Positions 1 to 13,392 of a stretch of DNA of 64,000 bases are shown in pieces; the first letter of the stretch is position 1; each line of letters opens with the position of its first letter. Under the pieces are notes generated by a model. The model ran no database searches and was not told the DNA's origin. It saw only the letters and a program-made list of their open reading frames with translations. Source of the stretch: Erythrobacter sp. HI0063 (GTDB lineage Bacteria; Pseudomonadota; Alphaproteobacteria; Sphingomonadales; Sphingomonadaceae); contig NZ_LWFF01000306.1 in assembly GCF_001635685.1 (NCBI RefSeq), positions 27,363 through 91,362 on the forward strand. Direction: 5' to 3'. The translations under genes were made by a program, and so were the position numbers.

Positions 1-374
1 ACCGTCTGCTGCCATTGTCCGGAGCGTTTTTCGGTCATTTCGAGCAGCTTCCAATGGCCGCGAATGCGCTTGCCCGAACGGACCGGGTTGATGAAGCGCG
101 TCTTGTTGCCGCCGTAGTTCACGGCCATCTTGATCCCGTCCACGCGCGGCACATCGCTGTTCGCGGTGAGGTAGGGGATCATCGACAGGGTCAGGAAGCC
201 ATGCGCGATGGTGCCGCCGAACGGCGTCATCTTGGCGGCTTCTTCGTTGACGTGGATGAACTGGTGGTCACCGGTCGCTTCGGCGAACTGGTTGATGCGC
301 TCCTGCGTCATCTCGACCCATTCGCTGGTGCCCAGTTGTTCTCCGGTCTTGTCTGCCACTTCCTGCGGGGTCAT
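1..374 (-). CDS. MaoC-family dehydratase (R-specific enoyl-CoA hydratase type), partial
   Basis: The gene is cut by the left edge, so the C-terminus is missing. The translation from the ATG at 374 begins MTPQEVADKTGEQ and carries the hot-dog hydratase signature: TGDHQFIHV with the Asp/His catalytic pair at about residues 35-40, then GGTIAHGFLTLS, the conserved MaoC helix region. Family members hydrate trans-2-enoyl-CoA to (R)-3-hydroxyacyl-CoA in fatty-acid or PHA-linked metabolism; the exact substrate here is unknown. A strong ribosome binding site (AAGGAGAGG) lies a few bases upstream of the ATG. About 124 residues are visible of a usual 140-160. The gene lies in the same orientation as the O-antigen-ligase gene upstream, separated by a 97-base gap in which I see nothing. 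Confidence 0.85.
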   Translation of the reverse strand, partial: MTPQEVADKTGEQLGTSEWVEMTQERINQFAEATGDHQFIHVNEEAAKMTPFGGTIAHGFLTLSMIPYLTANSDVPRVDGIKMAVNYGGNKTRFINPVRSGKRIRGHWKLLEMTEKRSGQWQQT

Positions 375-471
375 CGGCCTCTCCTTGTGATGATGCGGCG
401 CGAAAGATCACGCCTGTCACCGGGTCTCATGGCGCAAGGAAAAGCATGGCGCAACCGCCCCGCGCGTGCCG

Positions 472-1878
472 TTACGGCATGGCAGTTTCGCGGACCGGCT
501 TGGAAGAGGAGGTGCGCGCGCCACGCCTCTTGCGCCGAGTCCTGCTGCGCTCTGAGCTATCATCGGAAGCCAGCGATTCGCGTTTCGCGCAATAGGTCCA
601 CAACGCGATCTGGAGGCCGAGGAACAGGAACACGACCGGCTGATAGCCGATCCCCTGGAACGCCGCGCCGACGAGGTAGACGATATGCGCGTTCTGGAGC
701 CCGGCGGCGAGAGGGCCGATCCATCGCTCTTCCGAGCCGTCACGCGTGCGATAGCGGCGGCGCAAACGCTCCATCTGCCACAGGCCGGTCAATTGCAGCA
801 TGATCCAGGCGATGAAGCCGGGATAGCCCTGCTCCCCCAGAAGCTCGAAATAGGACGAGTGGTAGGCGCGGCCCTTGTCCTCCACCTCGACATATTCGAC
901 CGATACCGAACTGCCTTCCTCCGTGCGTTCGGGCATGATGTATTTGAAGCTGTTGCCCCGATAGGCGTCGAACCCGCCGCCGAAGGGATTTTCGCTCACA
1001 TAGTCGATCGTCCATTCCCACACTGCCACGCGAGTCGAAGCGGACTGGTCGCCGCCATGCTCGGTAATGGTCGACATCCGCTCCCAATAGCTGGCGGGCA
1101 GGAAGGGCAGCGCCACGAGGCCGAGTGCTGCGGCGCCCGCGATATAGGCGATACGGTTCTTCACTGTGCGCAGCAGCAGCACGCCCAGCACCGCGATGCA
1201 GAGGAGGCCGGTGCGCGCCTCCGTCCCAACCGGGATCAGCAGGCAGGCGAAAATCAGGCACACGCCGAACAGCTTCACGCGCCAATCGGGCGGAAAGACG
1301 CGCCCATATTTCATCAGCCAGGCGATCAGCGGCGTCATCCCGATCGCCACCGTGGCTAGCGTGGAGCTTTCGTAGATGTTGGAGTTGTCGTTGACGAAGA
1401 AATAGAGGCTCCCATACCCGCCCCCTCCCAGCGCGGTCTTCATCCCCGCGCTGATGACGATCGCGCCCACGGTCAGCACGATGGTCAGGATCACCGCCTC
1501 GATCCGGGTGCGCGTGGTCAAGGTGAAGGGCAGGAAGATCGCGAAGACCAGAGCCTTCCACACCCATTCCCACTTGGTCGCGGCCTCGACGGGGAAATCG
1601 GCGGTCTGAGTCGTCGCGAAGCAATAGAGCAGCAGGAACACCATCAATCCCTGGCGATAATGGAAGCGCGTCTCGTTTTTGGGATCGGTCAGCAACCACC
1701 CTGCAAAGGCGGCGCAAAACGCGATGAGGGAGATCGGCAGCGCGGGCGTCAGCGTCCAGCCGATCTTCTGCGGCGCCAGAATGTCGATATAGATATAAGC
1801 GAGCACCCACAGGAACGGGCGCGCGATTCCGAGGGCGAGGAACGCCATCACGAAAGCGAAGAGCGCGAGATCGATCAC
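472..1878 (-). CDS. O-antigen ligase/polymerase family membrane protein, exosortase-A-system type
   Basis: A 468-residue polytopic membrane protein with about ten hydrophobic segments. Its N-terminus (FLWVLAYIYIDILAPQKIGW) and the large loop with SASTRVAVWEWTIDYVSENP followed by YHSSYFELLGEQGYPG match the Wzy/WaaL-like ligases annotated as putative O-glycosylation ligases of exosortase A systems. The family polymerises or transfers undecaprenyl-linked glycans on the periplasmic face. The C-terminus is a basic tail of about 40 residues rich in Arg and Ser. The GTG start at 1878 is chosen because the preceding small gene ends there with a GTGA overlap and because the hydrophobic protein begins at this residue; an open extension to 2028 encodes low-complexity sequence. 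The divergent glycosyltransferase at 2143 belongs to the same polysaccharide theme, but no exosortase gene is in the window. Confidence 0.8.
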   Translation of the reverse strand: MIDLALFAFVMAFLALGIARPFLWVLAYIYIDILAPQKIGWTLTPALPISLIAFCAAFAGWLLTDPKNETRFHYRQGLMVFLLLYCFATTQTADFPVEAATKWEWVWKALVFAIFLPFTLTTRTRIEAVILTIVLTVGAIVISAGMKTALGGGGYGSLYFFVNDNSNIYESSTLATVAIGMTPLIAWLMKYGRVFPPDWRVKLFGVCLIFACLLIPVGTEARTGLLCIAVLGVLLLRTVKNRIAYIAGAAALGLVALPFLPASYWERMSTITEHGGDQSASTRVAVWEWTIDYVSENPFGGGFDAYRGNSFKYIMPERTEEGSSVSVEYVEVEDKGRAYHSSYFELLGEQGYPGFIAWIMLQLTGLWQMERLRRRYRTRDGSEERWIGPLAAGLQNAHIVYLVGAAFQGIGYQPVVFLFLGLQIALWTYCAKRESLASDDSSERSRTRRKRRGARTSSSKPVRETAMP

Positions 1879-2054
1879 GGCGCGCGGTCCGCCCGCAATG
1901 TCTTGCGGCGCTGCTCGCGCAGTTTGCGCGCGGACAGCTTCTCCGCCTCGTCCTCCAGCGCCGCATCGGTGTCGACATCGCTGCGCCGCGCCAGCCTGAT
2001 CAGCGCGATCAGCAGCAGTCCGTGGCAAAGGGCGAGGGCGAAATAGTCGATCAA
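1875..2054 (-). CDS. Small membrane protein upstream of and overlapping the O-antigen ligase gene
   Basis: I read a 59-residue ORF in the frame not used by the ligase. It starts at a TTG at 2054 and ends in a TGA that overlaps the GTG of the ligase by four bases. The product starts LIDYFALALCHGLLLIALIR, a single transmembrane helix, followed by a charged segment with EDEAEKLSARKLREQRRK, which looks like a short cytoplasmic coiled coil. Translational coupling and the amphipathic architecture argue that it is real, although the start codon is weak and I see no clear Shine-Dalgarno sequence. I do not recognise a family. It may be an accessory subunit of the ligase; that is inference from position only. 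Confidence 0.6.
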   Translation of the reverse strand: MIDYFALALCHGLLLIALIRLARRSDVDTDAALEDEAEKLSARKLREQRRKTLRADRAP

Positions 2055-2142
2055 GCGAAAGCGGTCCCGATAATGCGATGGCAGCTGTTACGCGGATGCG
2101 GTTGACGCCGCGTTAAGCCTGTTGTGCAAGAGATATACCGCA

Positions 2143-3372
2143 ATGACCCGCATCCTGCACATTCTCGATCATTCGCTGCCCATCCATTCGGGCTACACTT
2201 TCCGCACGCGCGCCATCCTGAAGGCGCAGCAGGCGGCGGGGATGGAGGTGCGGGGCATTACCGGGCCGCTCTATCACGATGGCGAGACGGGCACGGCAGA
2301 GCATGACGGGCTCACATTCCACCGCGTCCCCGGCCCCGTATCCGGGCCGCCAGGCATCAGGGAATGGCGCGCGATCTCAACATTGCGGCAGGGGGTCGAG
2401 CGCGTGATCGCGGATTGGCAGCCCGATATCCTCCACGCCCATTCGCCTGCCCTGTGCGGCATGGCGGGGCTGAGAGCGGCGCGTGCCGCCGGCCTGCCCT
2501 TCGTTTATGAAATCCGTGCCTTCTGGGAAGATGCGGCGGTCGGCAATCTGACCGGACGCGAGGGATCGGTGAAATATCGCCTCACCCGCGCGATCGAGAA
2601 TCGCGTCGTCGCAGGCGCGGATGCGGTCTTCACGATCTGCGAAGGGCTGCGCCGCGATCTGGTCGCGCGCGGGCACGATGCGGATAAGATCGCCCTATCG
2701 CCCAATGGCGTCGACCTCAACCTGTTCGGCGAACCGCCCCCGCGCGACGAGACGCTGGCCCGCGAGCTCGATCTGGGCGAAGGGCCGGTCATCGGCTTCA
2801 TCGGCAGCTTCTACGATTACGAAGGGCTGGACGATCTGATCGCCGCCATGCCGATCCTGCGCGAACGCCATCCCGGTGCGCGCCTGCTTCTCGTCGGCGG
2901 CGGGCCGATGGAGGATCGATTGCGCGCCCAGGCCGCGGCCAGTCCGGCGCATGAGGCCATTCTCTTCACCGGGCGCGTCCCGCATTCCGAGGTCGAGCGG
3001 TATTATTCGCTTACTGACGTGCTCGCCTATCCGCGCAAGAAATCGCGCCTCACCGATCTCGTCACGCCTCTGAAGCCGCTCGAAGCCATGGCGCAGCGAA
3101 GGATCGTCGCCGCGAGCGATGTCGGCGGGCACCGCGAACTGATCGCGGACGGGCGCACCGGCGTGCTGTTCGCGCCCGACGATCCCGCCGCCTGCGCCCA
3201 TGCTCTGGCCGATCTGATCGACCGCCGCGAAAGCTGGGACACGATGCGCGATGCGGGCCGCGCCCATGTTGCGGCGCGGCACAACTGGGCGCGCAATGTC
3301 GAAAATTATCGAGCCGTTTACCAACGTCTGGTAGGCGATCCGCCGGAAAACGGCGCCCGGCGCGCCGCCTGA
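2143..3372 (+). CDS. Glycosyltransferase family 4, exosortase-A-associated type
   Basis: A 409-residue GT-B fold glycosyltransferase. The N-terminal Rossmann half starts MTRILHILDHSLPIHSGYTF, typical of the PEP-CTERM/exosortase A-associated GT4 family (TIGR04063-like). The C-terminal half has the nucleotide-sugar site: GFIGSFYDYEGLDDLI at about residue 215, LLLVGGGP, and LTDLVTPLKPLEAMA with the conserved Glu of the E-x7-E-type motif. It should transfer a sugar from an NDP donor to a lipid-linked or exopolysaccharide acceptor at the cytoplasmic membrane. The ATG at 2143 is preferred over the in-frame TTG at 2122 because the conserved N-terminus starts there and AAGAGA lies upstream. It is divergent from the O-antigen ligase pair, with about 90 bases between them that must hold promoters for both sides. 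Confidence 0.88.
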   Translation: MTRILHILDHSLPIHSGYTFRTRAILKAQQAAGMEVRGITGPLYHDGETGTAEHDGLTFHRVPGPVSGPPGIREWRAISTLRQGVERVIADWQPDILHAHSPALCGMAGLRAARAAGLPFVYEIRAFWEDAAVGNLTGREGSVKYRLTRAIENRVVAGADAVFTICEGLRRDLVARGHDADKIALSPNGVDLNLFGEPPPRDETLARELDLGEGPVIGFIGSFYDYEGLDDLIAAMPILRERHPGARLLLVGGGPMEDRLRAQAAASPAHEAILFTGRVPHSEVERYYSLTDVLAYPRKKSRLTDLVTPLKPLEAMAQRRIVAASDVGGHRELIADGRTGVLFAPDDPAACAHALADLIDRRESWDTMRDAGRAHVAARHNWARNVENYRAVYQRLVGDPPENGARRAA

Positions 3373-3391
3373 CAGGAACGAGCGCCCTTAC

Positions 3392-4516
3392 ATGACTTCT
3401 TCAACGTCCCGCCCCATCAGCAGCCATCCGGCCTTCCCGGTCGTCGTGGCGCTGTGGTTCGCGGCCCTGCTCGGCGGGGGGACATTCGTGCTGCCCGCAT
3501 CGATCTTCGAGAATGCCGCGAGCGCGACTGGCCTCGCTGACATCGTTCCGGCCGCGCAACCTCCGCTCGGCGATACCGCGCGGCTGGCGATCACCGTAGC
3601 TGCTGCAATTCTTGGCGCGCTGATCGGCTTGTTCGTCGCCTGGCAGGTGCGCCGCGCGACGCGATCCGAGCAGGGATCTCCAATGGCCGACACGCTCGCG
3701 CGACAATCGACGGGCCGGAATGCGCCCGATCCGGACGCCGCTGCCGCCAGCGAGGATTCCGCCACGGACGATGCCACCGCCTGGCAGGCCTGGCGCGAGC
3801 AGATGACGGACGAAGCGGACGCGCTCGATCCGGCGGATACGCACGATCCCGCCGACGCTCTGGAACGCGACGCCGCACCCTATGTCGATCTAACTGCGCA
3901 TGAAGCGCAGGACGACGAACCGTTCGAAGACACCGGCTTCGATGCCGCATCGGCGGCGCGCACGCTCGACGAGGATCCGCAGCGGGCCGAGGCCGACCGC
4001 CTCGTTGCAGGTCTGGCAAGGCTCAGGCAAGTGGACGACGAGGCGCGCGTTTCGGACGAAGCCCCCTCCATCGAGCCGATGGAAGACCCGGACGGGGAGG
4101 ACTTCGCGCCTTTATCCTTCCGCGACGAACACGACGACAATGACGGCGGCGCTATCTTCGACTCCTCCTTCGTCTCGGCAGGCCCAACTGCTGCTGGCGA
4201 TGGGCCGGACGACGAAGCCGAACCGGACGAGGAAACCGAAGAGAAAATTCAGCCCCCCACGCTCGCAGTGCCGGCCGAACCACTCGAAGTCCTCTCGCTT
4301 CCCGAACTCGTCGCTCGGCTCGAACTTGCGCTGGAAGCGCGCCGGGATGGCGATAACGAGACCGTATCGCGCGACGACGATGCAGGTTTTTACCCGCGGC
4401 GCGAAGCCGGGTACGATGATGCCGAGAAGGCTCCGTCCGAAAGCGGCGAGACTGATTCCCAGGCCATGCTTCGCGCCGCGCTCGCCAGGCTGGATCAGGT
4501 GGAAGGCACGTCCTGA
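3392..4516 (+). CDS. Acidic membrane-anchored hypothetical protein
   Basis: 374 residues with no recognised family. Two hydrophobic segments lie near the N-terminus (FPVVVALWFAALLGGGTFVL at about residues 15-35 and ITVAAAILGALIGLFVAW at about 68-86). They are followed by an RR-containing boundary and then about 280 residues that are extremely rich in Asp, Glu and Ala and poor in predicted structure. The topology suggests a membrane hairpin with a long disordered acidic cytoplasmic tail. A short helical segment, LSLPELVARLELALEARRDG, sits near the end and could be a protein-binding helix. The gene lies 19 bases after the glycosyltransferase on the same strand and may be co-transcribed with it. 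The 206 bases downstream, before gltB, contain no gene; a weak GAGGTAA/TTACCTC inverted repeat at 4525-4557 is all I see there. Confidence 0.65.
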   Translation: MTSSTSRPISSHPAFPVVVALWFAALLGGGTFVLPASIFENAASATGLADIVPAAQPPLGDTARLAITVAAAILGALIGLFVAWQVRRATRSEQGSPMADTLARQSTGRNAPDPDAAAASEDSATDDATAWQAWREQMTDEADALDPADTHDPADALERDAAPYVDLTAHEAQDDEPFEDTGFDAASAARTLDEDPQRAEADRLVAGLARLRQVDDEARVSDEAPSIEPMEDPDGEDFAPLSFRDEHDDNDGGAIFDSSFVSAGPTAAGDGPDDEAEPDEETEEKIQPPTLAVPAEPLEVLSLPELVARLELALEARRDGDNETVSRDDDAGFYPRREAGYDDAEKAPSESGETDSQAMLRAALARLDQVEGTS

Positions 4517-4722
4517 TCGCGCCTGAGGTAACAAACGCGCTGTCCAGCTTTTACCTCGCGAAATAATCCTACTCCTCTCGCAGTTGCAAAAACTTCTCCT
4601 GAACGTCACAAGGGCGGTTCACGACATTTAAGCAGCGCTGCCGTTTGGGGGCTGCTCGAACGGTCGAGACGCGAGGTCGTGCTGCTGCGCCGCTTCGCGC
4701 CCGATCGGGAAGAAGGACGCGA

Positions 4723-9392
<4,670 letters not shown>

Positions 9393-9393
<1 letters not shown>

Positions 9394-10829
9394 TGGGCAA
9401 GGAAACCGGCTTCCTCGAATACGAGCGCGAGGAGCGCACCTATGCCGATCCGCAGGAGCGGCTGACGCATTACAAGGAATTCACGATTCCGCATTCCGAG
9501 GGCGCGCTCAAGAAGCAGGCGGCCCGGTGCATGAATTGCGGCATTCCGTATTGTCACAACGGCTGTCCCGTGAACAACATCATCCCGGACTGGAACCATC
9601 TCGTCTACGAAGACGACTGGAAGAACGCGCTCGCCGTCCTCCATTCCACCAACAATTTCCCCGAATTCACCGGCCGCATCTGCCCCGCCCCGTGCGAGGC
9701 GGCCTGCACGCTCAACATCGTGGACGAGCCGGTGACGATCAAGTCGATCGAATGCGCCATCGTGGATCGCGGCTGGAAGGAAGGCTGGGTCGAACCGCAA
9801 GTGCCGGAAAAACACACCGGCAAGTCGGTCGCGGTGGTGGGTAGCGGCCCGGCGGGCCTCGCCTGTGCGCAACAACTGGCCCGCGCGGGCCACGCAGTGA
9901 CGGTGTTCGAGAAGAGCGACCGGATCGGCGGATTGCTTCGCTACGGGATTCCCGACTTCAAGATGGAGAAGCACCTCATCAACCGCCGCGCGGTTCAGAT
10001 GGAGGCCGAAGGCGTCCAGTTCCGCACCAGCGCCGAAGTGGGCGTGGAGGTCAGCTTCCAGGCGCTGCGCGACAATTTCGACGCGGTGGTGCTTTCGGGC
10101 GGAGCGGAAGAGCCCCGGCGGCTCGACATTCCCGGCGCGGAATTGTCGGGCGTGCGCCTGGCGATGGAATTCCTCACCCAGCAGAACAAGCGCAATGCGG
10201 GCGACGACGAAGTGCGCGCCGCGCCGCGCGGGACGCTGTCGGCCAAGGGCAAGCACGTCATCGTGATCGGCGGCGGCGATACCGGCAGCGACTGTGTCGG
10301 TACGTCCAACCGCCAGGGCGCGGCGAGCGTTACCCAGCTCGAAATCATGCCCAAGCCTCCTGAAAAGGAGGACAAGGCGATGACCTGGCCGCACTGGCCG
10401 CTGAAGCTGCGCACCTCGTCCAGCCACGAGGAAGGCGCGGAACGCGACTGGGCGGTGCTGACCAAGCGCGTGGTGGGCGAGAATGGCGATGTCACGGGCC
10501 TCGAATGCGTGCGGATCGAATGGGACGGGCGCTCCTTCGAGGAAGTACCGGGAAGCGAATTCACGCTGAAGGCGGACCTCATCCTCCTCGCCATGGGCTT
10601 TACCGGCCCCAAGCGGCGCGGTCTGCTCGACCGGGCGGGTGTGGAATTGTGCGAACGCGGCAATGTGAAGGCCGATACCGATCGCTACGCCACCAGCGAA
10701 GACGGCGTCTATGCCTGCGGCGATATGCGCCGGGGCCAGAGCCTCGTCGTCTGGGCCATCCGTGAAGGCCGCCAATGCGCCCGCGCGGTGGACGAAGCGC
10801 TGATGGGAGTGACGGAGCTGCCGCGGTAA
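9393..10829 (+). CDS. gltD: Glutamate synthase (NADPH) small subunit
   Basis: A 478-residue protein with the GltD/dihydropyrimidine-dehydrogenase-like layout. The N-terminal cysteine-rich region ([15 protein letters not shown] and [12 protein letters not shown]) holds the two 4Fe-4S clusters. The FAD-binding Rossmann motif [16 protein letters not shown] lies at about residue 150, and the NADPH site [11 protein letters not shown] at about 290. The C-terminal FAD motif is [17 protein letters not shown]. It passes electrons from NADPH to the FMN site of GltB. The ATG begins on the last base of the gltB stop codon (TAATG), so translation is almost certainly coupled. The gap of 107 bases to the next gene holds a palindrome described separately. 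Confidence 0.97.
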
Positions 10830-10904
10830 TTGGCGTGATCGCCATTTAAAAATGTCCGAAACCGATGTGGTGAGCGCATAGACTCCTATTCGCGTTTGAT
10901 TGTG

Positions 10905-10920
10905 TACTGCATTTGCAGTA
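10905..10920. promoter_or_regulatory. Perfect palindrome TACTGCA-TT-TGCAGTA, candidate operator
   Basis: Two 7-base arms separated by TT form a perfect dyad that ends 16 bases before the ATG at 10937. Its size and position fit an operator for a dimeric repressor of the small secreted-protein gene. Which regulator binds it is unknown, and a short palindrome like this can occur by chance. Confidence 0.4.
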
Positions 10921-10936
10921 GAACAAGAGAACCACG

Positions 10937-11320
10937 ATGCTTTCGCTTCTCGCCGCTGCCGCCGTTTCTGCCTCCTCGCCCTTCTCCGCCACTTTCGACA
11001 AGGTCGAAGCGGACTACAGGCGGCCTTCCTACGAGGAGTGGAATTTCGAGATCGCCAACACGTCTGCCGAAGAACAGACGCTCCGCATCTGTCCGTCCGA
11101 TATCGATCGGATAGCGCTCGACCCTGCGCGCACGACGCACCGTGCCTTCGCCGTGGCATTCGACGGCGATAGCTGGCGCTTCGGGTGTATCGAGAAGCGC
11201 CTTCAGGCCGGGGACGCCGTGTCGCTGCGGGCGTATACGCGTCCCTATGGCACGCCCGGTTCCGGTCGCACGCTGGTGCTTCGCGACGCCAGCGGGATGG
11301 TGATACCCGCTACAAGCTGA
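10937..11320 (+). CDS. Small secreted hypothetical protein
   Basis: 127 residues with a short N-terminal hydrophobic stretch (LSLLAAAAVSASS) that could be a minimal signal peptide cleaved near residue 13-15. The rest is predicted to be beta-rich, with two cysteines (LRICPSD and RFGCIEKR) about 30 residues apart that could form a disulfide. I do not recognise a family. The Shine-Dalgarno sequence is weak (GAGA). The stop codon abuts the stop codon of ung on the opposite strand with no base between them, so no separate terminator is available. Confidence 0.55.
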   Translation: MLSLLAAAAVSASSPFSATFDKVEADYRRPSYEEWNFEIANTSAEEQTLRICPSDIDRIALDPARTTHRAFAVAFDGDSWRFGCIEKRLQAGDAVSLRAYTRPYGTPGSGRTLVLRDASGMVIPATS

Positions 11321-12001
11321 TTACACCCGCCAATCCACCGCACCGCGCCCGCTTTCTTCCAGAAACGCGTTCGCGCGGCTGAAGGGGTGTGAGCCGAAGA
11401 AGCCGCGCCGCGCGGAAAGCGGGCTGGGATGAGGGCTCGCGATCACGAGATGGCGCGAGGCCGCAATGTCGGGAATCGTCGTCAGTTTCTTCTGGGCGTG
11501 CGCGCCCCACAGGATGAAGACGCTCGGTTCGTCGCGCGCCGCGACTGCCGCCACACAGGCGTCGGTTATTGCTTCCCAGCCGCGCCCCGCATGGCTGCCC
11601 GCCTGTCCCGCCTCCACGGTCAGCGAGGTGTTGAGCAGCAGCACCCCCTGCTTCGCCCATGCGGTGAGATCGCCATGCGCGGGCTGCGCGATGCCGAGAT
11701 CGCTTTCCAGCTCCTTATAGATATTGCGCAGGCTCGGCGGGATTTTCTCGCCTTCGGGCACGGAAAAACTCAGCCCCATCGCCTGGCCCGGCCCGTGATA
11801 GGGATCCTGACCCAGGATCACGATTTTGACTTGGTCGAGCGGTGTCAGCTTGAGCGCGCGTAAGCGCATGCCGCGCGGGGGATAGACGGTCTTGCCCGCC
11901 TCTTCCTCGGCCCGCAACCATCCGCCCAGCATGCGCGCCTCCTCGCGCGCCAGAACGGGATCGAGTGCGGGCCGCCAGCTTGCGGGAACGGTATCGGACA
12001 T
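11321..12001 (-). CDS. ung: Uracil-DNA glycosylase, family 1
   Basis: 226 residues, the normal length for Ung. The water-activating motif [16 protein letters not shown] (catalytic Asp) is at about residue 70 and the DNA-intercalation motif [21 protein letters not shown] near the C-terminus. The enzyme removes uracil from DNA to start base-excision repair. The start is taken as the ATG at 12001 ([13 protein letters not shown]); an upstream in-frame ATG at 12022 is possible. It is divergent from rnd, with about 80 bases between the starts, and convergent with the small secreted protein gene. Confidence 0.95.
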   Translation of the reverse strand: MSDTVPASWRPALDPVLAREEARMLGGWLRAEEEAGKTVYPPRGMRLRALKLTPLDQVKIVILGQDPYHGPGQAMGLSFSVPEGEKIPPSLRNIYKELESDLGIAQPAHGDLTAWAKQGVLLLNTSLTVEAGQAGSHAGRGWEAITDACVAAVAARDEPSVFILWGAHAQKKLTTIPDIAASRHLVIASPHPSPLSARRGFFGSHPFSRANAFLEESGRGAVDWRV

Positions 12002-12080
12002 GGCCCTGCCGATACGCCCCATGCGCCACCCTATCCAGCGCCTCTTTCCCTCAATCCCCGATGCGCCTAAGGCGCGAGGC

Positions 12081-12704
12081 ATGGCCGTATATTTTCACGA
12101 AGAAGACTTGCCCGCAGGCGTGCTTGCGGATGGACCGATCGCCGTCGATACCGAGACGATGGGGCTTATAACCCCGCGCGATCGCCTGTGCGTGGTGCAG
12201 ATCAGCGATGGCGGCGGGGACGAGCATCTCGTCCGCTTCAATCCCGACAGCGAATACGAGGCGCCCAATCTGGCCGCCGTGCTGAGTGATCCGGACCGGT
12301 TGAAGCTCTACCACTTCGCGCGCTTCGATCTCGCCGCGATCGAACATTATCTCGGGGTCACTGCCGCGCCTGTGTTCTGCACGAAGATCGCCAGCAAGCT
12401 GGTGCGGACCTATACCGATCGCCACGGCCTCAAGAACCTCGTCGAGGAATTGCTGGGCGAGAACCTGTCCAAGCATCAGCAGAGCTCGGACTGGGGCGGC
12501 CCTGTCCTCAGCGATGCGCAGCGCGATTACGCCGCGTCCGACGTGCGCTATCTCCACCGGCTGAAGGACGAGCTGGAAAAGCGGCTGAAGCGCGAAGGAC
12601 GCATGGAACTGGCGCAGGCCTGCTTCGACTTCCTGCCCGCGCGTGCGCGCCTCGACCTTGCCGGCTGGCCCGATCACGACATATTCAGCCACGCCTCCGC
12701 ATAG
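12081..12704 (+). CDS. rnd: Ribonuclease D-type 3'-5' exonuclease, short form
   Basis: 207 residues containing only the DEDD exonuclease domain. Exo I is AVDTETMGL at about residue 20, Exo II is [12 protein letters not shown], and Exo III is [13 protein letters not shown]. The HRDC domains of the E. coli RNase D (375 residues) are absent; this short form is usual in Sphingomonadales. It probably trims tRNA or other small RNA 3' ends. The ATG at 12081 is chosen because AAGG precedes it and the conserved N-terminus ([11 protein letters not shown]) starts there. It is followed after 7 bases by lptC. Confidence 0.88.
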   Translation: MAVYFHEEDLPAGVLADGPIAVDTETMGLITPRDRLCVVQISDGGGDEHLVRFNPDSEYEAPNLAAVLSDPDRLKLYHFARFDLAAIEHYLGVTAAPVFCTKIASKLVRTYTDRHGLKNLVEELLGENLSKHQQSSDWGGPVLSDAQRDYAASDVRYLHRLKDELEKRLKREGRMELAQACFDFLPARARLDLAGWPDHDIFSHASA

Positions 12705-12711
12705 GCGTGCG

Positions 12712-13392
12712 ATGGCGAGCATAGAAGCCACGGGCAAGCGGCGGATCGAAACCGAACAGGCGGCCGAGCGACGCAGCCGCCGCCAGCGGTTCGCCGCGCC
12801 CGGTGGACGGCACGACCGGCTGGTCAGCTTCCTTGCCAAGGCTCTGCCCATGGGCGTCGGCGTGGTGGCGGCGTTGATGGTGGTAACGCCGCTGAGCCCG
12901 CGGGGCGAAATCAGCTTCCTGCTCGATCGCAACAAGGTCGCCGTGATCGACGAGCGGCTGCGCGTCGACAATGCGCTTTATCGCGGACAGGACGATACGG
13001 GCCGCCCCTTCTCGCTGACGGCGGGCGAGGCGGTGCAGCGATCGAGCCTGGAGGGGATCGTGCGGATGGACGATATGCGCGCGCGCATCCTGCTGAGCGA
13101 AGGGCCCGCCCAATTGCTGGCACCCGGCGGGGCCTACGATATCGATGCCGCCGCGATGCGCGTGCCGGGAGCCGTGCGGATGACGGCGGCGGATGGCTAT
13201 TCGATGCTGCTGCGCGACGTGCTCATCAGCCTGACCAGCAAGACAGTGGTGGGCACCGGCGGTGTGTCCGGCGCTATTCCGGCTGGGACCTTTTCCGCCG
13301 ACCAGCTCGAAGCCGATCTCGACGCGCGCACCGTCGCGCTCCAAGGGAATGCCCGGCTGCGCATGATACCCGGCCGATTGAGGATGCCGTGA
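12712..13392 (+). CDS. lptC: LPS export ABC transporter periplasmic protein LptC
   Basis: 226 residues. A basic N-terminal cytoplasmic tail of about 45 residues is followed by one membrane helix (KALPMGVGVVAALMVV) and a periplasmic beta-jellyroll half with repeated short strands, the LptC/YrbK layout. It passes LPS from the LptBFG transporter to LptA. Alphaproteobacterial LptC has weak sequence identity to E. coli LptC, so the call rests on topology and on the overlap with lptA: the stop codon is shared within GTGA at 13389-13392. Confidence 0.87.
   Translation: MASIEATGKRRIETEQAAERRSRRQRFAAPGGRHDRLVSFLAKALPMGVGVVAALMVVTPLSPRGEISFLLDRNKVAVIDERLRVDNALYRGQDDTGRPFSLTAGEAVQRSSLEGIVRMDDMRARILLSEGPAQLLAPGGAYDIDAAAMRVPGAVRMTAADGYSMLLRDVLISLTSKTVVGTGGVSGAIPAGTFSADQLEADLDARTVALQGNARLRMIPGRLRMP

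Noticed and set aside
472..2028. Longer O-antigen ligase start at 2028
   Set aside because: The extra 50 residues are low-complexity shadow sequence of the small gene at 1875-2054; the hydrophobic protein starts at GTG 1878.
4525..4557. GAGGTAA/TTACCTC inverted repeat before gltB as a terminator
   Set aside because: The stem is only seven bases with a 19-base loop and no T-tract.
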